From CAYQZD01 sp964421875 (GTDB lineage: Bacteria; Electryoneota; Tariuqbacteria; Tariuqbacterales; Tariuqbacteraceae): DNA of 64,000 nt. The stretch's first letter is position 1. Each line of letters opens with the position of its first letter. Where the stretch lies: contig CAYQZD010000001.1 of assembly GCA_964421875.1 (NCBI GenBank), positions 1 to 64,000 of the forward strand, given 5' to 3'. The notes under the pieces were generated by a model. That model worked only from the letters and a program-made list of their open reading frames with translations, was not told the DNA's origin and searched no databases. Positions 19,097 through 29,059 of this stretch are shown in pieces. The position numbers were made by a program, and so were the translations under genes.

Positions 19097-19348
19097 GTGT
19101 TTGCAAAATCAGCGGTTAAGGAACTCGAGGCGCTAAACACCAGCCAGATAGATGTAATATTTCCAAGGATTAAAACTCTCCGCACAAATCCCAGACCTCG
19201 AGGCTGTAGGAAACTCCGTGATAGAAGCAATCTCTGGCGTATCCGCACTGGCGACTATCGGGTAATATATGCTATCGATGATAAAGTCAAACTTATCGAT
19301 GTAATTGCAGTACGGCATCGAAAAGATGTTTATCGAAGAAAATTCTAA
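19097..19348 (+). CDS. RelE/ParE-family toxin
   Basis: 83 residues with the RelE/ParE fold: an N-terminal helix after KSAVKEL, the paired strands GCRKLRDRSNLWRIRTGDYRVIYAID, and a C-terminal basic strand VIAVRHRKDVYRR, matching the ribosome-dependent mRNase subgroup. The only standard start between the in-frame stop at 19076 and the body is GTG at 19097. The YKL residues just before it would fit the usual N-terminus but lack a start codon. Toxicity is inferred from family membership. Confidence 0.85.
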   Translation: MFAKSAVKELEALNTSQIDVIFPRIKTLRTNPRPRGCRKLRDRSNLWRIRTGDYRVIYAIDDKVKLIDVIAVRHRKDVYRRKF

Positions 19349-19375
19349 AGTATTCCTATTTGTAAAGGACAACCA

Positions 19376-21658
19376 ATGCGAATCTTTATCACCACCGCCG
19401 CCATATTTTTTATCGCCTTTAGCGCAGGGGCGGTTAATCACCATAATCTCATCCAAGTTCCCATCACCTCCAAGACCACAATGGTCGATGTTCAATCGCT
19501 GGGAATGGATATCGTCCGCTATGACCGGGCGGAGGACTTCCTGGAACTGGTCGCCACTCCCGCCGATGAGGATGAACTGCTCGCCAATGGAATCGGTTTC
19601 AGCAGGATTATCGAAGACCTTGAAAGTTATTACGCCTCGCGATTGGACCCCTCCGAGCCTATGGGCGGGTACCACACCTTCAGCGAAGCGGTAACGGAAA
19701 TCAACCTGCTTCACACTAATTTTCCCAACATTGTGGGGACGCCCTATTCCATCGGGCAGTCGATTCAGGGCAATGAACTGTGGGTGGTGAAAATTTCCGA
19801 CAATCCGGAAATCGATGAAAACGAACCGGAAGTTTTCTACAACGGACTCATTCACGCCCGGGAGCCGATGGCGCTGGAAAACCTGCTCTACTTTATGCAT
19901 TATCTCACTGATAATTACCCCTCCGACCCGGAAGTGGCTTACCTGGTGGAAAACCGGGAGATGTTTTTCCTGCCGGTCTTCAATCCCGACGGATACCTCT
20001 TAAACGAGCTGATTCAACCCGGCGGAGGCGGTATGTGGCGTAAAAATTTACGGGACAACAACAATTCCGGCTTCTTTGAGCCTGACTTCGACGGTGTGGA
20101 CCTCAACCGCAATTTCGGTTATATGTGGGGCTACGACAACATCGGTTCCAGCCCCGACCCCGGCGACGAAACCTACCGCGGAACCGCGCCCTTCTCCGAA
20201 CCGGAAACACAGGTCGTCCGCGATTTCGTCAATAGCCGTGAATTTACATTATGCTTGAACTATCATTCCTACGGCAACCTCTACATTCACGCCTGGGGTT
20301 ACGATTATCTTTATACCGAAGACCACGACCTGTTCAGTGAGTTGGGGTGGAAGATGTCCGCTTATAATGATTACCTGGTGGGACCGGGATGGATGAACCT
20401 TTACACCACCAACGGCGGCGCCAACGACTGGATGTACGGCGACACCCTGCATTCGGTGATTTACAGCTATGTAGTGGAAATCGCTACCTGGCAGCAGGGC
20501 GGATTCTGGCCGCCGGAACAGCTTATCCTCCCTCTGAGCCAGGCTCAGCTTGAACCTAACCTGCTCATCGCCGGTTACGCCGACGACCCCCGCCGGGCGC
20601 TCCGTCCGCAAGCGCCGATAGTTACGCCTCTGGATACCGTGACCGGCCCCTTCAACCTGACCTGGAATCCCAACACCGATCCCAGTAATCCCCCGGTCTC
20701 GTACGATGTGATCGAGCTCCGCGGCAGGTCTGTGATTGTGAACAACCTGGAAACCAATCCCGACAGCGAATGGGTGATGGACGGTTTCCTCTGGAGCGCC
20801 TCCCGCTCCTATTCCGGCGACCGCAGTTTCTGGTCTAACGCCCAAAACAATTCGGTCACCATCGCCGCCGCCGCCGAAACCTATTCAGTCGATTCCGGCG
20901 ACACCCTCACCTTTTGGACCTACTTTAACATCGAGGACGGCTGGGATTACGGCTATGTCCAGGTTTCCCGGGACGGCGGCTACGCTTTCACCTCGCTCGA
21001 AGGAAACATTACCACCAATACCAACCCTCACCACGCGAATTTGGGCAACGGCATCACCGGCGTCTCCAACGGCTGGATCCGCGCCGAATTCGACATCTCG
21101 GCTTACGCTGGAGAGAACATCATCCTCAGGTTTATCTATGTGACAGATGATTATACCCTGAACGAAGGCTGGTTCATCGACGATATCCATCCCTGGGTCA
21201 GCTACGGCGGCACAGCGCTCTTAGCGCAAAGCCACCCCGACACCTTCCTCAATGTCGATCCCGGCTGCAATCCGGAGACCATCTACTACCGGGCGCGAGC
21301 CATTGACGGTGAAGAGGAAGTTTCATTTTGGAGCGCGCCGGAAGACGCGGTGGTAGATCCCCTTGGTGTCTCAGCGGGAAAAAAGGAGCTTCCCCGCAAA
21401 TTCAATATAACGGGAATCCACCCCAATCCCTTCAATCCTACTACCGTAGTGGAATTTCACACTGCGGCGCAGTCCCCCGCGAGCTTGGAACTCTTCGACA
21501 TCGCCGGGCGGACGGTGAGGAGCATCCGTTTGGGAGTCCTGAACAGCGGGGAACACCGGTTAGAACTTGACTGTTCCGACCTGAACAGCGGCGTCTATCT
21601 CCTGCGCCTGCAAAGCGGCGTTGAAGTCTCCTCACGTAAAGTGGTTCTGCTGAAATAA
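19376..21658 (+). CDS. Secreted M14 zinc carboxypeptidase with T9SS sorting domain
   Basis: 760 residues with a signal peptide (MRIFITTAAIFFIAFSAGA), a short pro-region, and an M14 catalytic domain. Zinc ligands are His160 and Glu163 in HARE and His297 in NYHSYG. DLNRNFGY holds the substrate-binding Arg/Asn, and the catalytic Glu is Glu368 in YVVEIATW. Beta-rich modules follow (SGDTLTFWTYFNIEDGW, SAYAGENIILRF), then the T9SS sorting domain (IHPNPFNPTTV, FDIAGRTV, SGVYLLRLQ). It acts outside the cell on peptides; specificity is not predicted. It begins 27 bases after the toxin gene but shares no functional link with it. Confidence 0.92.
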   Translation: MRIFITTAAIFFIAFSAGAVNHHNLIQVPITSKTTMVDVQSLGMDIVRYDRAEDFLELVATPADEDELLANGIGFSRIIEDLESYYASRLDPSEPMGGYHTFSEAVTEINLLHTNFPNIVGTPYSIGQSIQGNELWVVKISDNPEIDENEPEVFYNGLIHAREPMALENLLYFMHYLTDNYPSDPEVAYLVENREMFFLPVFNPDGYLLNELIQPGGGGMWRKNLRDNNNSGFFEPDFDGVDLNRNFGYMWGYDNIGSSPDPGDETYRGTAPFSEPETQVVRDFVNSREFTLCLNYHSYGNLYIHAWGYDYLYTEDHDLFSELGWKMSAYNDYLVGPGWMNLYTTNGGANDWMYGDTLHSVIYSYVVEIATWQQGGFWPPEQLILPLSQAQLEPNLLIAGYADDPRRALRPQAPIVTPLDTVTGPFNLTWNPNTDPSNPPVSYDVIELRGRSVIVNNLETNPDSEWVMDGFLWSASRSYSGDRSFWSNAQNNSVTIAAAAETYSVDSGDTLTFWTYFNIEDGWDYGYVQVSRDGGYAFTSLEGNITTNTNPHHANLGNGITGVSNGWIRAEFDISAYAGENIILRFIYVTDDYTLNEGWFIDDIHPWVSYGGTALLAQSHPDTFLNVDPGCNPETIYYRARAIDGEEEVSFWSAPEDAVVDPLGVSAGKKELPRKFNITGIHPNPFNPTTVVEFHTAAQSPASLELFDIAGRTVRSIRLGVLNSGEHRLELDCSDLNSGVYLLRLQSGVEVSSRKVVLLK

Positions 21659-21971
21659 GCTATCATATAGTAGGGGCGGTTCGCGAACCATCCTTATAAA
21701 TTGCCCTATATTGATATCTTTACGCCCCAGAGTCCCCGCACTCTGTCTAAGGATATGTCATGCTGAGCGAAGCGGAGCATCTGCATTTTCGTATGTCATT
21801 TATAAACAAGAGATTCTTCACTAAGTTCAGAATGACATAATACGAAAACTGGTGCTCTCGGACGGACTGTCCGCATACTGCGGCAAATAAACTTACACCG
21901 CGCAAGACAAAAAAGCAGCATATAACACATATGCAAATATGTAAACATATACATATCATATAAGGAATCAT
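21659..21971. other. 313-base gap with repeats, no gene
   Basis: It holds a superfamily B copy (21669-21696, one arm diverged), a partial family A copy (21726-21747), and a tgctgagcgaagcggagcat element near 21761. An A/T-rich leader with an AAGGA ribosome site precedes the next gene. Confidence 0.6.
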
Positions 21972-23615
21972 ATGCTCCCGGTTTTTACTGCGCAAGAAAT
22001 GGCGGAATTGGATCGGAGGGTCATCGACGATTTGGGACTCCCCGGTATGGTCTTGATGGAAACAGCGGCTCGCGGAGTTTTCAGCGCTGCGCTGGAATTA
22101 CTCTATGAAGAATACGGCGCCGCAATCCCCATACTCGACATCCTGGATGAATCGGAGGAGGAATCTGATTGCGATTGTGAATACTTCGCCGACCTCCCGG
22201 CAAAACATATCGCGCTGGGCCGGAAAATTAAAATCTACTGCGGCAAAGGAAATAACGGCGGTGACGGATTGGCGGCAGCCCGGATGCTGGACAGCGCCGG
22301 AGCCGAAGTGGAAGTGGCGCTGCTGGCGCGCGGGGAAGATTTGACCGGAGACGCCCGCGCCAATTATGAACTTGCAGTCAAGCTCGAAATCCCCCTTATC
22401 GAGGAAGCGAGAGGGGAGGAACTCATCGTCCCCGACCACTGTCATCTGGTGATCGACGCCCTGCTAGGAACCGGGATTTCCGGCGAAGCCAAAGGGACCA
22501 TCGCCGAAGCCATTGAAGAAATCAACGACGCTCCCTGCCCCGTCATCTCGATTGACATCCCCTCCGGCGTGGAAGGTTCCACCGGAAAAGCCGAAGGTCC
22601 TGCGGTCTCCGCCGACGCCACTGTCACCATGGCAGCCCTCAAGCGGGGCTTGGCGCTCAGCCCCGGCAGGGAACTCGCCGGAGATGTTTCCATCGTCGAT
22701 ATCGGCGCACCGGAAAAGGTCCTCCAAGAATACAAACCCTATCTCTGGCAGGTCGAAGCTCACGATGTATTGGAAATGCTCCCCGCCCGCGTTGAAGACA
22801 CGCACAAAGGGGAATGCGGCAGGGTGTTCATCATCGCCGGTTCGCGCGGCTTGACCGGCGCAGCCTGTATGTCCGCCCAGGCCTGTGTGAAATCAGGAGC
22901 CGGGCTGGTAGTGCTGGGACTGCCCGAATCGCTGAACCATATCGCGGAAATCAAGCTGACCGAAGCGATGTCTGTCCCCCTGCCGGAAACCGAGGATGGT
23001 TCGCTCGCCGCCGATGCCTGGGACGAAATCCAACGGCGCTTGGAATGGGCCAATACCTGCGTTATCGGGCCGGGACTGTCCCGCAACGAAAAAACGCTGC
23101 AACTGGCGCGGAACATCATCGCCGGACTTAAAATCCCCGCTGTTATCGACGCCGACGCCCTTTTCGCCCTGGCGAGTTCTCAAGATTCCCTGAATAACCT
23201 CCCCGAAAACGCCATCCTCACCCCCCACATTGGCGAATTCGCCCGCCTGGTGAACCTCAGCCCGGACGAAATCAGAGAAAGCCGCATCGAAATCGCCCGA
23301 GAAAAAGCCGCGAAATGGAACTGCGTCATCCTGCTTAAAGGCTCCCCTACTCTGACCGCTGCCCCCGACGGCTCAGTTTACCTCAATCCCACCGGAAACT
23401 CCGGGATGGCTACCGGCGGAGTGGGAGATGTGCTCTCCGGAGCGCTGGCGGCGCTGCTGGGACAGGGCGCTAATCCGATGGCGGCTGCGGTCGCCGGAGC
23501 CTATATTCACGGCTCAGCGGGAGACCTCGCCGCCGAGGAGGAGGGGATATTTTCCCTGGCGGCGGCGGACATTACCTTCAGCTTAGGGCAAGCTTTCAGG
23601 ATGTTCGGATGCTGA
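21972..23615 (+). CDS. nnr: Bifunctional NAD(P)H-hydrate epimerase / ADP-dependent dehydratase
   Basis: Repairs damaged NAD(P)HX. The N-terminal YjeF epimerase domain has MVLMETAARG, GKGNNGGDGLAAAR and DALLGTGISG. The C-terminal ribokinase-like dehydratase domain has GSRGLTGAA, VIGPGLSRN, DADALF, TPHIGEFARL, LLKGSPTL and NSGMATGGVGDVLSG. 547 residues, slightly long because of an acidic Cys-containing insertion (about residues 44-72) between the first helix and the NGGDG loop. The start has an AAGGA site. It overlaps the VanZ-like gene by 7 bases, so the two are probably translated together. Confidence 0.95.
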   Translation: MLPVFTAQEMAELDRRVIDDLGLPGMVLMETAARGVFSAALELLYEEYGAAIPILDILDESEEESDCDCEYFADLPAKHIALGRKIKIYCGKGNNGGDGLAAARMLDSAGAEVEVALLARGEDLTGDARANYELAVKLEIPLIEEARGEELIVPDHCHLVIDALLGTGISGEAKGTIAEAIEEINDAPCPVISIDIPSGVEGSTGKAEGPAVSADATVTMAALKRGLALSPGRELAGDVSIVDIGAPEKVLQEYKPYLWQVEAHDVLEMLPARVEDTHKGECGRVFIIAGSRGLTGAACMSAQACVKSGAGLVVLGLPESLNHIAEIKLTEAMSVPLPETEDGSLAADAWDEIQRRLEWANTCVIGPGLSRNEKTLQLARNIIAGLKIPAVIDADALFALASSQDSLNNLPENAILTPHIGEFARLVNLSPDEIRESRIEIAREKAAKWNCVILLKGSPTLTAAPDGSVYLNPTGNSGMATGGVGDVLSGALAALLGQGANPMAAAVAGAYIHGSAGDLAAEEEGIFSLAAADITFSLGQAFRMFGC

Positions 23616-23983
23616 TTAATCCCGGCGGAAGTTTCACCAGGCTCTACCTGCCGGCGCTCTTATATATGGCGTTGATTTTCACCCTCTCCAGTTTCCACAC
23701 TCTGCCCCTGCAGCAAATAGACCAAATTTCGCTGGATAAGATCTACCACTGCCTCGAATATGCGGTTCTGGGATATCTGCTCACCCGATTGCTGGAGCAG
23801 GGCTGGCGTATGCAGGGATTTACAATGTTCCTACTCGCCGCTTCGTTCGGCATTGCCTTCGCTTTATCGGACGAAATCCACCAAATCTTCGTCCCCGGCA
23901 GGTTCTTCTCCTACTGGGACATCGCCGCCGACAGCCTGGGCGCAGTGGCGGGGTGCTGGATTTATCTCAAACTGAGGTTTTGA
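23609..23983 (+). CDS. VanZ-like membrane protein
   Basis: 124 residues with four predicted membrane helices and the VanZ pattern: FTLSSFHTLP after helix 1, DKIYHCLEYAVLGYLL, and a conserved DEIHQIFVPGR loop before the last helix. Precise function in this family is poorly known; members are linked to envelope stress and glycopeptide resistance. Start ATG at 23609 overlaps the end of nnr. Confidence 0.8.
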   Translation: MLINPGGSFTRLYLPALLYMALIFTLSSFHTLPLQQIDQISLDKIYHCLEYAVLGYLLTRLLEQGWRMQGFTMFLLAASFGIAFALSDEIHQIFVPGRFFSYWDIAADSLGAVAGCWIYLKLRF

Positions 23984-23988
23984 TAGTT

Positions 23989-24957
23989 ATGCGGAAGACT
24001 ATTTATGTCTTATTGATTGCGCTGATCGTCGCCACGCTCCCGGTTACAGCGCAAACGGGTAAACAGCAGCCCAAAAAAACCACCCTTGCTATAGAATTAC
24101 ACCTCCGCGCGGACTCCCTGCTGGAAAACGGTCAGTACACTGACGCTCGCAAGGAATATTACCGCGCCCTGGAATTGAAGGAAGGAGCCGGCGACACTCT
24201 GGGCGCAGCCCTCTGCCGTCTGGGACTGGCGCAAATCGCCCTGGTGGAAGGATATTACACCAAATCGATGGAAAACTTGAACCGGATTCAACCGGCGCTG
24301 GAGTCCGCAAAACTGCTCCCGCAGTTATACACTCTGCATATGACCCGGGGCGAGGCCTTGAACCGCCGCTTCCTCTATCGGGAATCGACCGCCGAATTCA
24401 ACGCAGCTTCGGAAATAGCCCTGAAGATGAGGAATCCTCATAAAGCCTTCCTCGCCAGTGAGAAGATGGGGAAACTGTCGCTGCAGGGGAAGCGCGATGA
24501 AGCCGCTCTCCTCCACTTTTCAGAAGCCCTGCTCAAAGCTCCTGACCGCGCCGACAGCAGCCGCGCTTATAACGGCTTGGCGCGGGCGCTGACCCTGCGC
24601 AAAGACTATCCCGCCGCCATCTCCTACTTCGATTCTGCCACCGTAATAGCCTCTTCGCCGCCGGATACACTCTTGCTGGCGGAAATCTACGGCGCGAGGG
24701 GTGATATGAACCGCCGCCGGGAAGATTACAAAGGCGCGGTGAAATACCTCTCGATGCAGTTGGAATTGGTCAAATCGCAAGGGGACGAACTGCGCCGGGC
24801 GAGGATAATGACCAACCTTGCCGTCATCCTGGAAAAACAGAAGCAGGTCGCCTGGGCGCTGGAATTAATGGAGGAGGCGGTGAGGATACTGGAAAAACGC
24901 AAAAGTCCCGAAGCGGATGAAGCCCGGGAATTCTTGAAGCGTTTGCGCGAAAAATGA
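23989..24957 (+). CDS. Periplasmic TPR-repeat protein
   Basis: 322 residues with a signal peptide (VLLIALIVATLPVTAQ) followed by TPR-type helix pairs (LRADSLLENGQYTDARKEYY, GLARALTLRKDYPAAISYF, YGARGDMNRRREDYKGAVKY). The ATG at 23989 is preferred over an earlier in-frame ATG at 23953 inside the VanZ gene because the signal peptide starts here. A protein-interaction scaffold is likely; the partner is unknown. Probably co-transcribed with nnr and the VanZ-like gene. Confidence 0.8.
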   Translation: MRKTIYVLLIALIVATLPVTAQTGKQQPKKTTLAIELHLRADSLLENGQYTDARKEYYRALELKEGAGDTLGAALCRLGLAQIALVEGYYTKSMENLNRIQPALESAKLLPQLYTLHMTRGEALNRRFLYRESTAEFNAASEIALKMRNPHKAFLASEKMGKLSLQGKRDEAALLHFSEALLKAPDRADSSRAYNGLARALTLRKDYPAAISYFDSATVIASSPPDTLLLAEIYGARGDMNRRREDYKGAVKYLSMQLELVKSQGDELRRARIMTNLAVILEKQKQVAWALELMEEAVRILEKRKSPEADEAREFLKRLREK

Positions 24958-25005
24958 AATCAAATTAAATTAACCATTTTGACAAGTACAGCATTTCGCT
25001 GACGG

Positions 25006-25033
25006 GTAGGAGCGGTTCGCGAACCGCCCCTAC
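25006..25033. repeat. Superfamily B palindrome (GTAGG...CCTAC)
   Basis: GTAGGAGCGGTTC/GCGAACCGCCCCTAC, an almost perfect 28-base palindrome. Confidence 0.75.
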
Positions 25034-25102
25034 AATCTGTTTCACTGCGCTGCTGGATTCCCCTATCCCGGTTGCATTATTTAGACCTAATTGGATTTTA
25101 AT

Positions 25103-27664
25103 ATGAAACTAATAACCACTATTATAATACTTCTGATGGCGGCGGCGGCCTTCGCCGCCCCGCCCGAAATCTACTACCTCCCCAACGGGATGGAAGTGGC
25201 GCTGATAGAAAATCACGCCGCGCCGGTGATCGCCTCCTCTATAATTGTCCGCACCGGTCTCCGGGATGAAACACCGGAAGTTATCGGCGCCTCGCATTTT
25301 CTGGAACATCTCCTTTTCAATGGCACCACACACCGAACCCAGAAGGAACTCTATGAGGAGATGGACCTCATAGGCGGCTACAACAACGCCCACACCGGGG
25401 ATAACTTCACCAACTTCGTGATTCTCACCGGGAAGGATAATTTCGAAAAGGGGCTGGAAATCCAGACCGATATGCTCTTCAACTCCACCCTCCCCAACGA
25501 CAAGTTCGAAAAGGAACGGGGAATCGTCATCGAGGAAATCGGCGGAGCGCACGACCGGGCGAGCTACCTCGCCGACATTCATTTCTCCGCCCGCTTTTTC
25601 AAAGGCTCTCCCTATGCGAATCAAATTCTGGGGTCGAAAACATCGATTGAGAAGATGAAACGGGACGCGGTGGTGAAGTACTATAAATCGCGTTTCCGCC
25701 CCAACAATATGACCGCTATCATCGCCGGGGATTTCGACCCGCAGGCGATAAAACCCATCCTGGAGAAATATCTGGGCGCGCCCTCCCCCGGTGAAATCCC
25801 GGAACGAAAGCTCCTTTACCTCTACTTACCCTATGAAGCCGGGATCGCTCCCATTAGGATTCACCGCGAAAAAACCAGAAGCGTTAACCTTCGCGCCGGA
25901 ATCCCCCTGCTGGGAGCCCCAGAAGAATGGCTCTACACCGCAGACATTCTAACCGAAATGCTGGAAAAGCGGCTGAACGACCAGTTAACTTCCGGAGAAA
26001 AACCGGCAGCGCAGTCAATCAGCTTGGAATACTTCCTCGACCGCGATTTCGGCGCGATTATCCTGCGCGCGTCATTGTCCGGTGAGGATAACATCGAACC
26101 GGCGGTGACCGCTTTCCGCGAGTGCTTCCGAATATTTTCCGAAGAAACCATCGCCGCCGATGAAGTCCAAAACGTTGTCACCTCCCGGCGCAGTCAGGCA
26201 CTTTTCAACAGCGAACGGCCTCATTTCGCCGCGATGATGCAGGCGAATATGCTCGCCTTCAACGGTTACGAATATGTAATGGAATACCAGGACAACCTGC
26301 AGCGCGTTACCCCGGAAGCGTTGCAAGAACTGGCGCGGGGAATGTACGAATACGCCCCCTTGGTCGCCTCAGCCGTCGTTCCCTACGCGGAGGGGGAAGA
26401 TTGGAAGGAGAGAGCCTCGGCGGGAAAAATCCATCGCGAAATCCTGACCAACGGCTTGGAAATCATTGTGACGCCCGGCTCCGGCAGCGGGGTGTTCGCG
26501 GCGCATTTCCTGTTTAAAAACCGCTGTCTGAACGAACTGCCGGGGAAAACCGGAATCACTGATTTCCTGCACCAACTTCTCTTGAAAGGGACAACCCAGC
26601 GCACTCAAGCCGAACTGGAAGCGGAGATTAACCGCCTGGGGATGCGCCTGGAAACCTCGGATAATCCCTGGATACCCTTCGACGATTACCGCACCGTCCC
26701 CGAATTCTCCTTCGTCCGGATGGAAACCGCGGAGGAATACTGGCGTCCCGCGCTGAAGCTCACCGCTGAAGTAATCCGCCAGCCCGCCTTCAATCCCGGA
26801 AATGTGGAATCGACCCGCGGGATGCTTATCGGAGCCGCTGCCCGCAAAAACGCTTCCGCCAAAGCCAAAGCCCGGTCGCTCTTCCTGAAAAAACTCCTGG
26901 GGAAAAACGCCGCCGCTAAACCCACCTCAGGCACTCCCCGAACCCTGGGGGGAATCACCACGGCGGAACTGGCGGATTATCACCGGCGCTACTTCGCCCC
27001 GGATAATATGATAATCACGGTGGTCGGAAACCTTCCACCGGAAGAAATCGCGGCGGAGTTGCGAAGTCTGTTCGCCGATATGCAGCCCTCCGGTATCGAA
27101 GCTCCCCCAAATCCTCCGCCCCAATCACAGCTCGGCGAATACCGGGAAGAGTTGTGCAAGATGCAGTCCTATATCTACCTGGGTTACCTCATCGAAGAAA
27201 TCCCGGAGGAGGACCGCGCCCCCTTAATCGTTGCCAATGCCATCCTCTCCGACCGCCTCCAGTTCAACCTGCGTGAACAGCAGGGATTAGCCTACAGCAT
27301 AGGGTCTGCGGTAGTCTTGAAGGAGGGGTGGGGCTATTTCTACGCTTACATCGGAACCCGCCCGGAAAACATCGACAAAGCCTTGAAGGGAATCAAAACG
27401 GAGATTAAAGCCGCGGCAAAAGCCGATTTTAAGCAAAATGAAGTTACCAAGGCGGTAAACTCCTACCTTGCCCGCCGCGATATGCGCCGCCTGCTCAGCG
27501 TGAACCGCGCCAGTTTTGCCGGAATATACGCGATGGAGGGGAAACCGCTGGATTCAGGCGAAACCTGGGCTGAATCGGTCAAAGCGGTGACGCTGGAACA
27601 AGTATGGAAAGCGGCGGAAAAATACTTCAGAACCGACAATTTGGTGGTGGCGGTGGTGGAATAA
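25103..27664 (+). CDS. M16 zinc peptidase, two-half fused form
   Basis: 853 residues with a signal peptide (MKLITTIIILLMAAAAFAA), so periplasmic. The first half has the inverted zinc motif HFLEH (residues 65-69) and a downstream Glu in EEIGGAHD, so it is catalytic. The second half has the same fold but HQLLL at the equivalent place (DFLHQLLLKGT), so it has lost the motif and should be non-catalytic, as in other fused pitrilysin-like proteins. An RxxY-like region (QQGLAYSIGS) is present near the end. ATG at 25103 is preferred over the upstream TTG at 25091. Substrates are probably peptides; identity unknown. Confidence 0.92.
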   Translation: MKLITTIIILLMAAAAFAAPPEIYYLPNGMEVALIENHAAPVIASSIIVRTGLRDETPEVIGASHFLEHLLFNGTTHRTQKELYEEMDLIGGYNNAHTGDNFTNFVILTGKDNFEKGLEIQTDMLFNSTLPNDKFEKERGIVIEEIGGAHDRASYLADIHFSARFFKGSPYANQILGSKTSIEKMKRDAVVKYYKSRFRPNNMTAIIAGDFDPQAIKPILEKYLGAPSPGEIPERKLLYLYLPYEAGIAPIRIHREKTRSVNLRAGIPLLGAPEEWLYTADILTEMLEKRLNDQLTSGEKPAAQSISLEYFLDRDFGAIILRASLSGEDNIEPAVTAFRECFRIFSEETIAADEVQNVVTSRRSQALFNSERPHFAAMMQANMLAFNGYEYVMEYQDNLQRVTPEALQELARGMYEYAPLVASAVVPYAEGEDWKERASAGKIHREILTNGLEIIVTPGSGSGVFAAHFLFKNRCLNELPGKTGITDFLHQLLLKGTTQRTQAELEAEINRLGMRLETSDNPWIPFDDYRTVPEFSFVRMETAEEYWRPALKLTAEVIRQPAFNPGNVESTRGMLIGAAARKNASAKAKARSLFLKKLLGKNAAAKPTSGTPRTLGGITTAELADYHRRYFAPDNMIITVVGNLPPEEIAAELRSLFADMQPSGIEAPPNPPPQSQLGEYREELCKMQSYIYLGYLIEEIPEEDRAPLIVANAILSDRLQFNLREQQGLAYSIGSAVVLKEGWGYFYAYIGTRPENIDKALKGIKTEIKAAAKADFKQNEVTKAVNSYLARRDMRRLLSVNRASFAGIYAMEGKPLDSGETWAESVKAVTLEQVWKAAEKYFRTDNLVVAVVE

Positions 27665-27683
27665 TTATATCAACAACTTTATG

Positions 27684-27852
27684 TGCTGCAGACTCCCCGC
27701 AGTCTGCAGTATAATTTGTCATTTATGTCGCAGAGTGCGGGGACTCTGCGACACGAAGAACGTCCTATGAGATGTCACTCCCGCGAAAGCGAGAGTCCAG
27801 TATCTAATATGAATATAAGAAGATGGATTCCGGCTTTCGCTTCGGAATGACA
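27684..27852. repeat. Two family A palindromes and family C repeats
   Basis: A variant with arms tgctgcagact/agtctgcag lies at 27684-27710 and a standard family A copy at 27726-27753. Gtcactcccgcgaaagcgag (27774-) and gattccggctttcgcttcgg with aatgac (27828-27852) follow. Confidence 0.65.
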
Positions 27853-27927
27853 TCCCCCTTTCTTGTCATTTTTTCCAAGAATGACTATAGTCGTTCATCT
27901 TCAACCTATAAAAAAAGCGAAACGACC

Positions 27928-29019
27928 ATGATAAAGCCCGTTCCTGTAAGGGAAATCCTGCAGAAAATATCCCCCTACCAGCCCGGCAAGCCTATCAGTG
28001 AAGTGCAGCGCGAACTGGGGCTGGATTATGTCATCAAGTTGGCTTCCAACGAGAATCACCTGGGACCCGCTCCTTCCGCTCTTAAAGCGATGCAGGAAGC
28101 GCTGCCAGAGATGCACCTGTATCCCGACGGCGGCGGTTATGAACTCAAACAGGCGCTATCGAAATTTTACGGCTATAAACCCGAGGAAATCATTTTAGGC
28201 AACGGCTCCAATGAAATCGTGGAACAAATCTGCGAAGCCTTTATGAACAACGGCGACAGAGCGGTCGCCGCCTGGCCCGCTTTCGTCAAATACCGCATCG
28301 CTATCCGCATTATGGGCGGCGAACCGGTCGAAATACCTCTAAAAGACTTCACCCACGACCTCAGCCGGATGTTCAGCGCCATCGACGATAAAACCAAAGT
28401 GGTCTTCATCGCCGACCCCAACAATCCCACCGGCACCCTGCTCCCCAAAGACGAGCTGGAGGACTTCATCAAGCTGGTTCCGGACAATATTATTGTCGTC
28501 TTAGACCAGGCTTATTACGAGTATATCCCGGAAGAGATGCGTATAGATGAGAAGAAACTCATCCGCGAAGGACGCAATCTGATAGTCCTGCGGACTTTCT
28601 CCAAAGCCTACGGTTTGGCGGGGCTGAGAATCGGCTATGGTTTCGCCCGCCCGGAAATCATCACCGAACTCAACCGGGTGCGGGAAGCCTTCAACACCAG
28701 TTCCATCGCCCAAATCGCCGCCACGGCGGCGCTCAAGGACCAGGATTACGTCCGCGAAGTCCTGGATGTGAACCGGAAGGGTATTGCGCTGCTGTACGAC
28801 GGTTTTGACAGCCTGGGTCTGGAATATGTCAACTCCATCACCAATTTCGTTCTGGTGGACTGGAAACGCGACGGGCGGGAGATGTTCCGGGAACTGCTGG
28901 AACGAGGAGTAATCGTCCGCCCGATGGGCGCGTATGACTTGCCCACATTCGCCCGGGTCTCCACCTCCACCGAACCGGAACTACAGTATTTTATTGAAAA
29001 ATTGCGGGAAATTTTGTAG
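27928..29019 (+). CDS. hisC: Histidinol-phosphate aminotransferase
   Basis: PLP-dependent transaminase of histidine synthesis. 363 residues from the ATG at 27928. A longer frame from 27823 is rejected because its extra 35 residues come from a family C repeat. Class I/II fold: LASNENHLGPAP, LYPDGGGYELKQAL, GNGSNEIVEQI, ADPNNPTGTLL, and the PLP lysine Lys226 in RTFSKAYGLAGLRIG. No other his gene is adjacent, though a PHP histidinol-phosphatase-like gene lies 24 kb away. Confidence 0.93.
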   Translation: MIKPVPVREILQKISPYQPGKPISEVQRELGLDYVIKLASNENHLGPAPSALKAMQEALPEMHLYPDGGGYELKQALSKFYGYKPEEIILGNGSNEIVEQICEAFMNNGDRAVAAWPAFVKYRIAIRIMGGEPVEIPLKDFTHDLSRMFSAIDDKTKVVFIADPNNPTGTLLPKDELEDFIKLVPDNIIVVLDQAYYEYIPEEMRIDEKKLIREGRNLIVLRTFSKAYGLAGLRIGYGFARPEIITELNRVREAFNTSSIAQIAATAALKDQDYVREVLDVNRKGIALLYDGFDSLGLEYVNSITNFVLVDWKRDGREMFRELLERGVIVRPMGAYDLPTFARVSTSTEPELQYFIEKLREIL

Positions 29020-29059
29020 ATTAAAAATGCATACTACTTTTTTCCAATAAGGATTTGTT

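Noticed and set aside
27823..27927. 35-residue N-terminal extension of hisC
   Set aside because: The extension is encoded by a family C repeat and does not resemble HisC; ATG at 27928 fits the family start.
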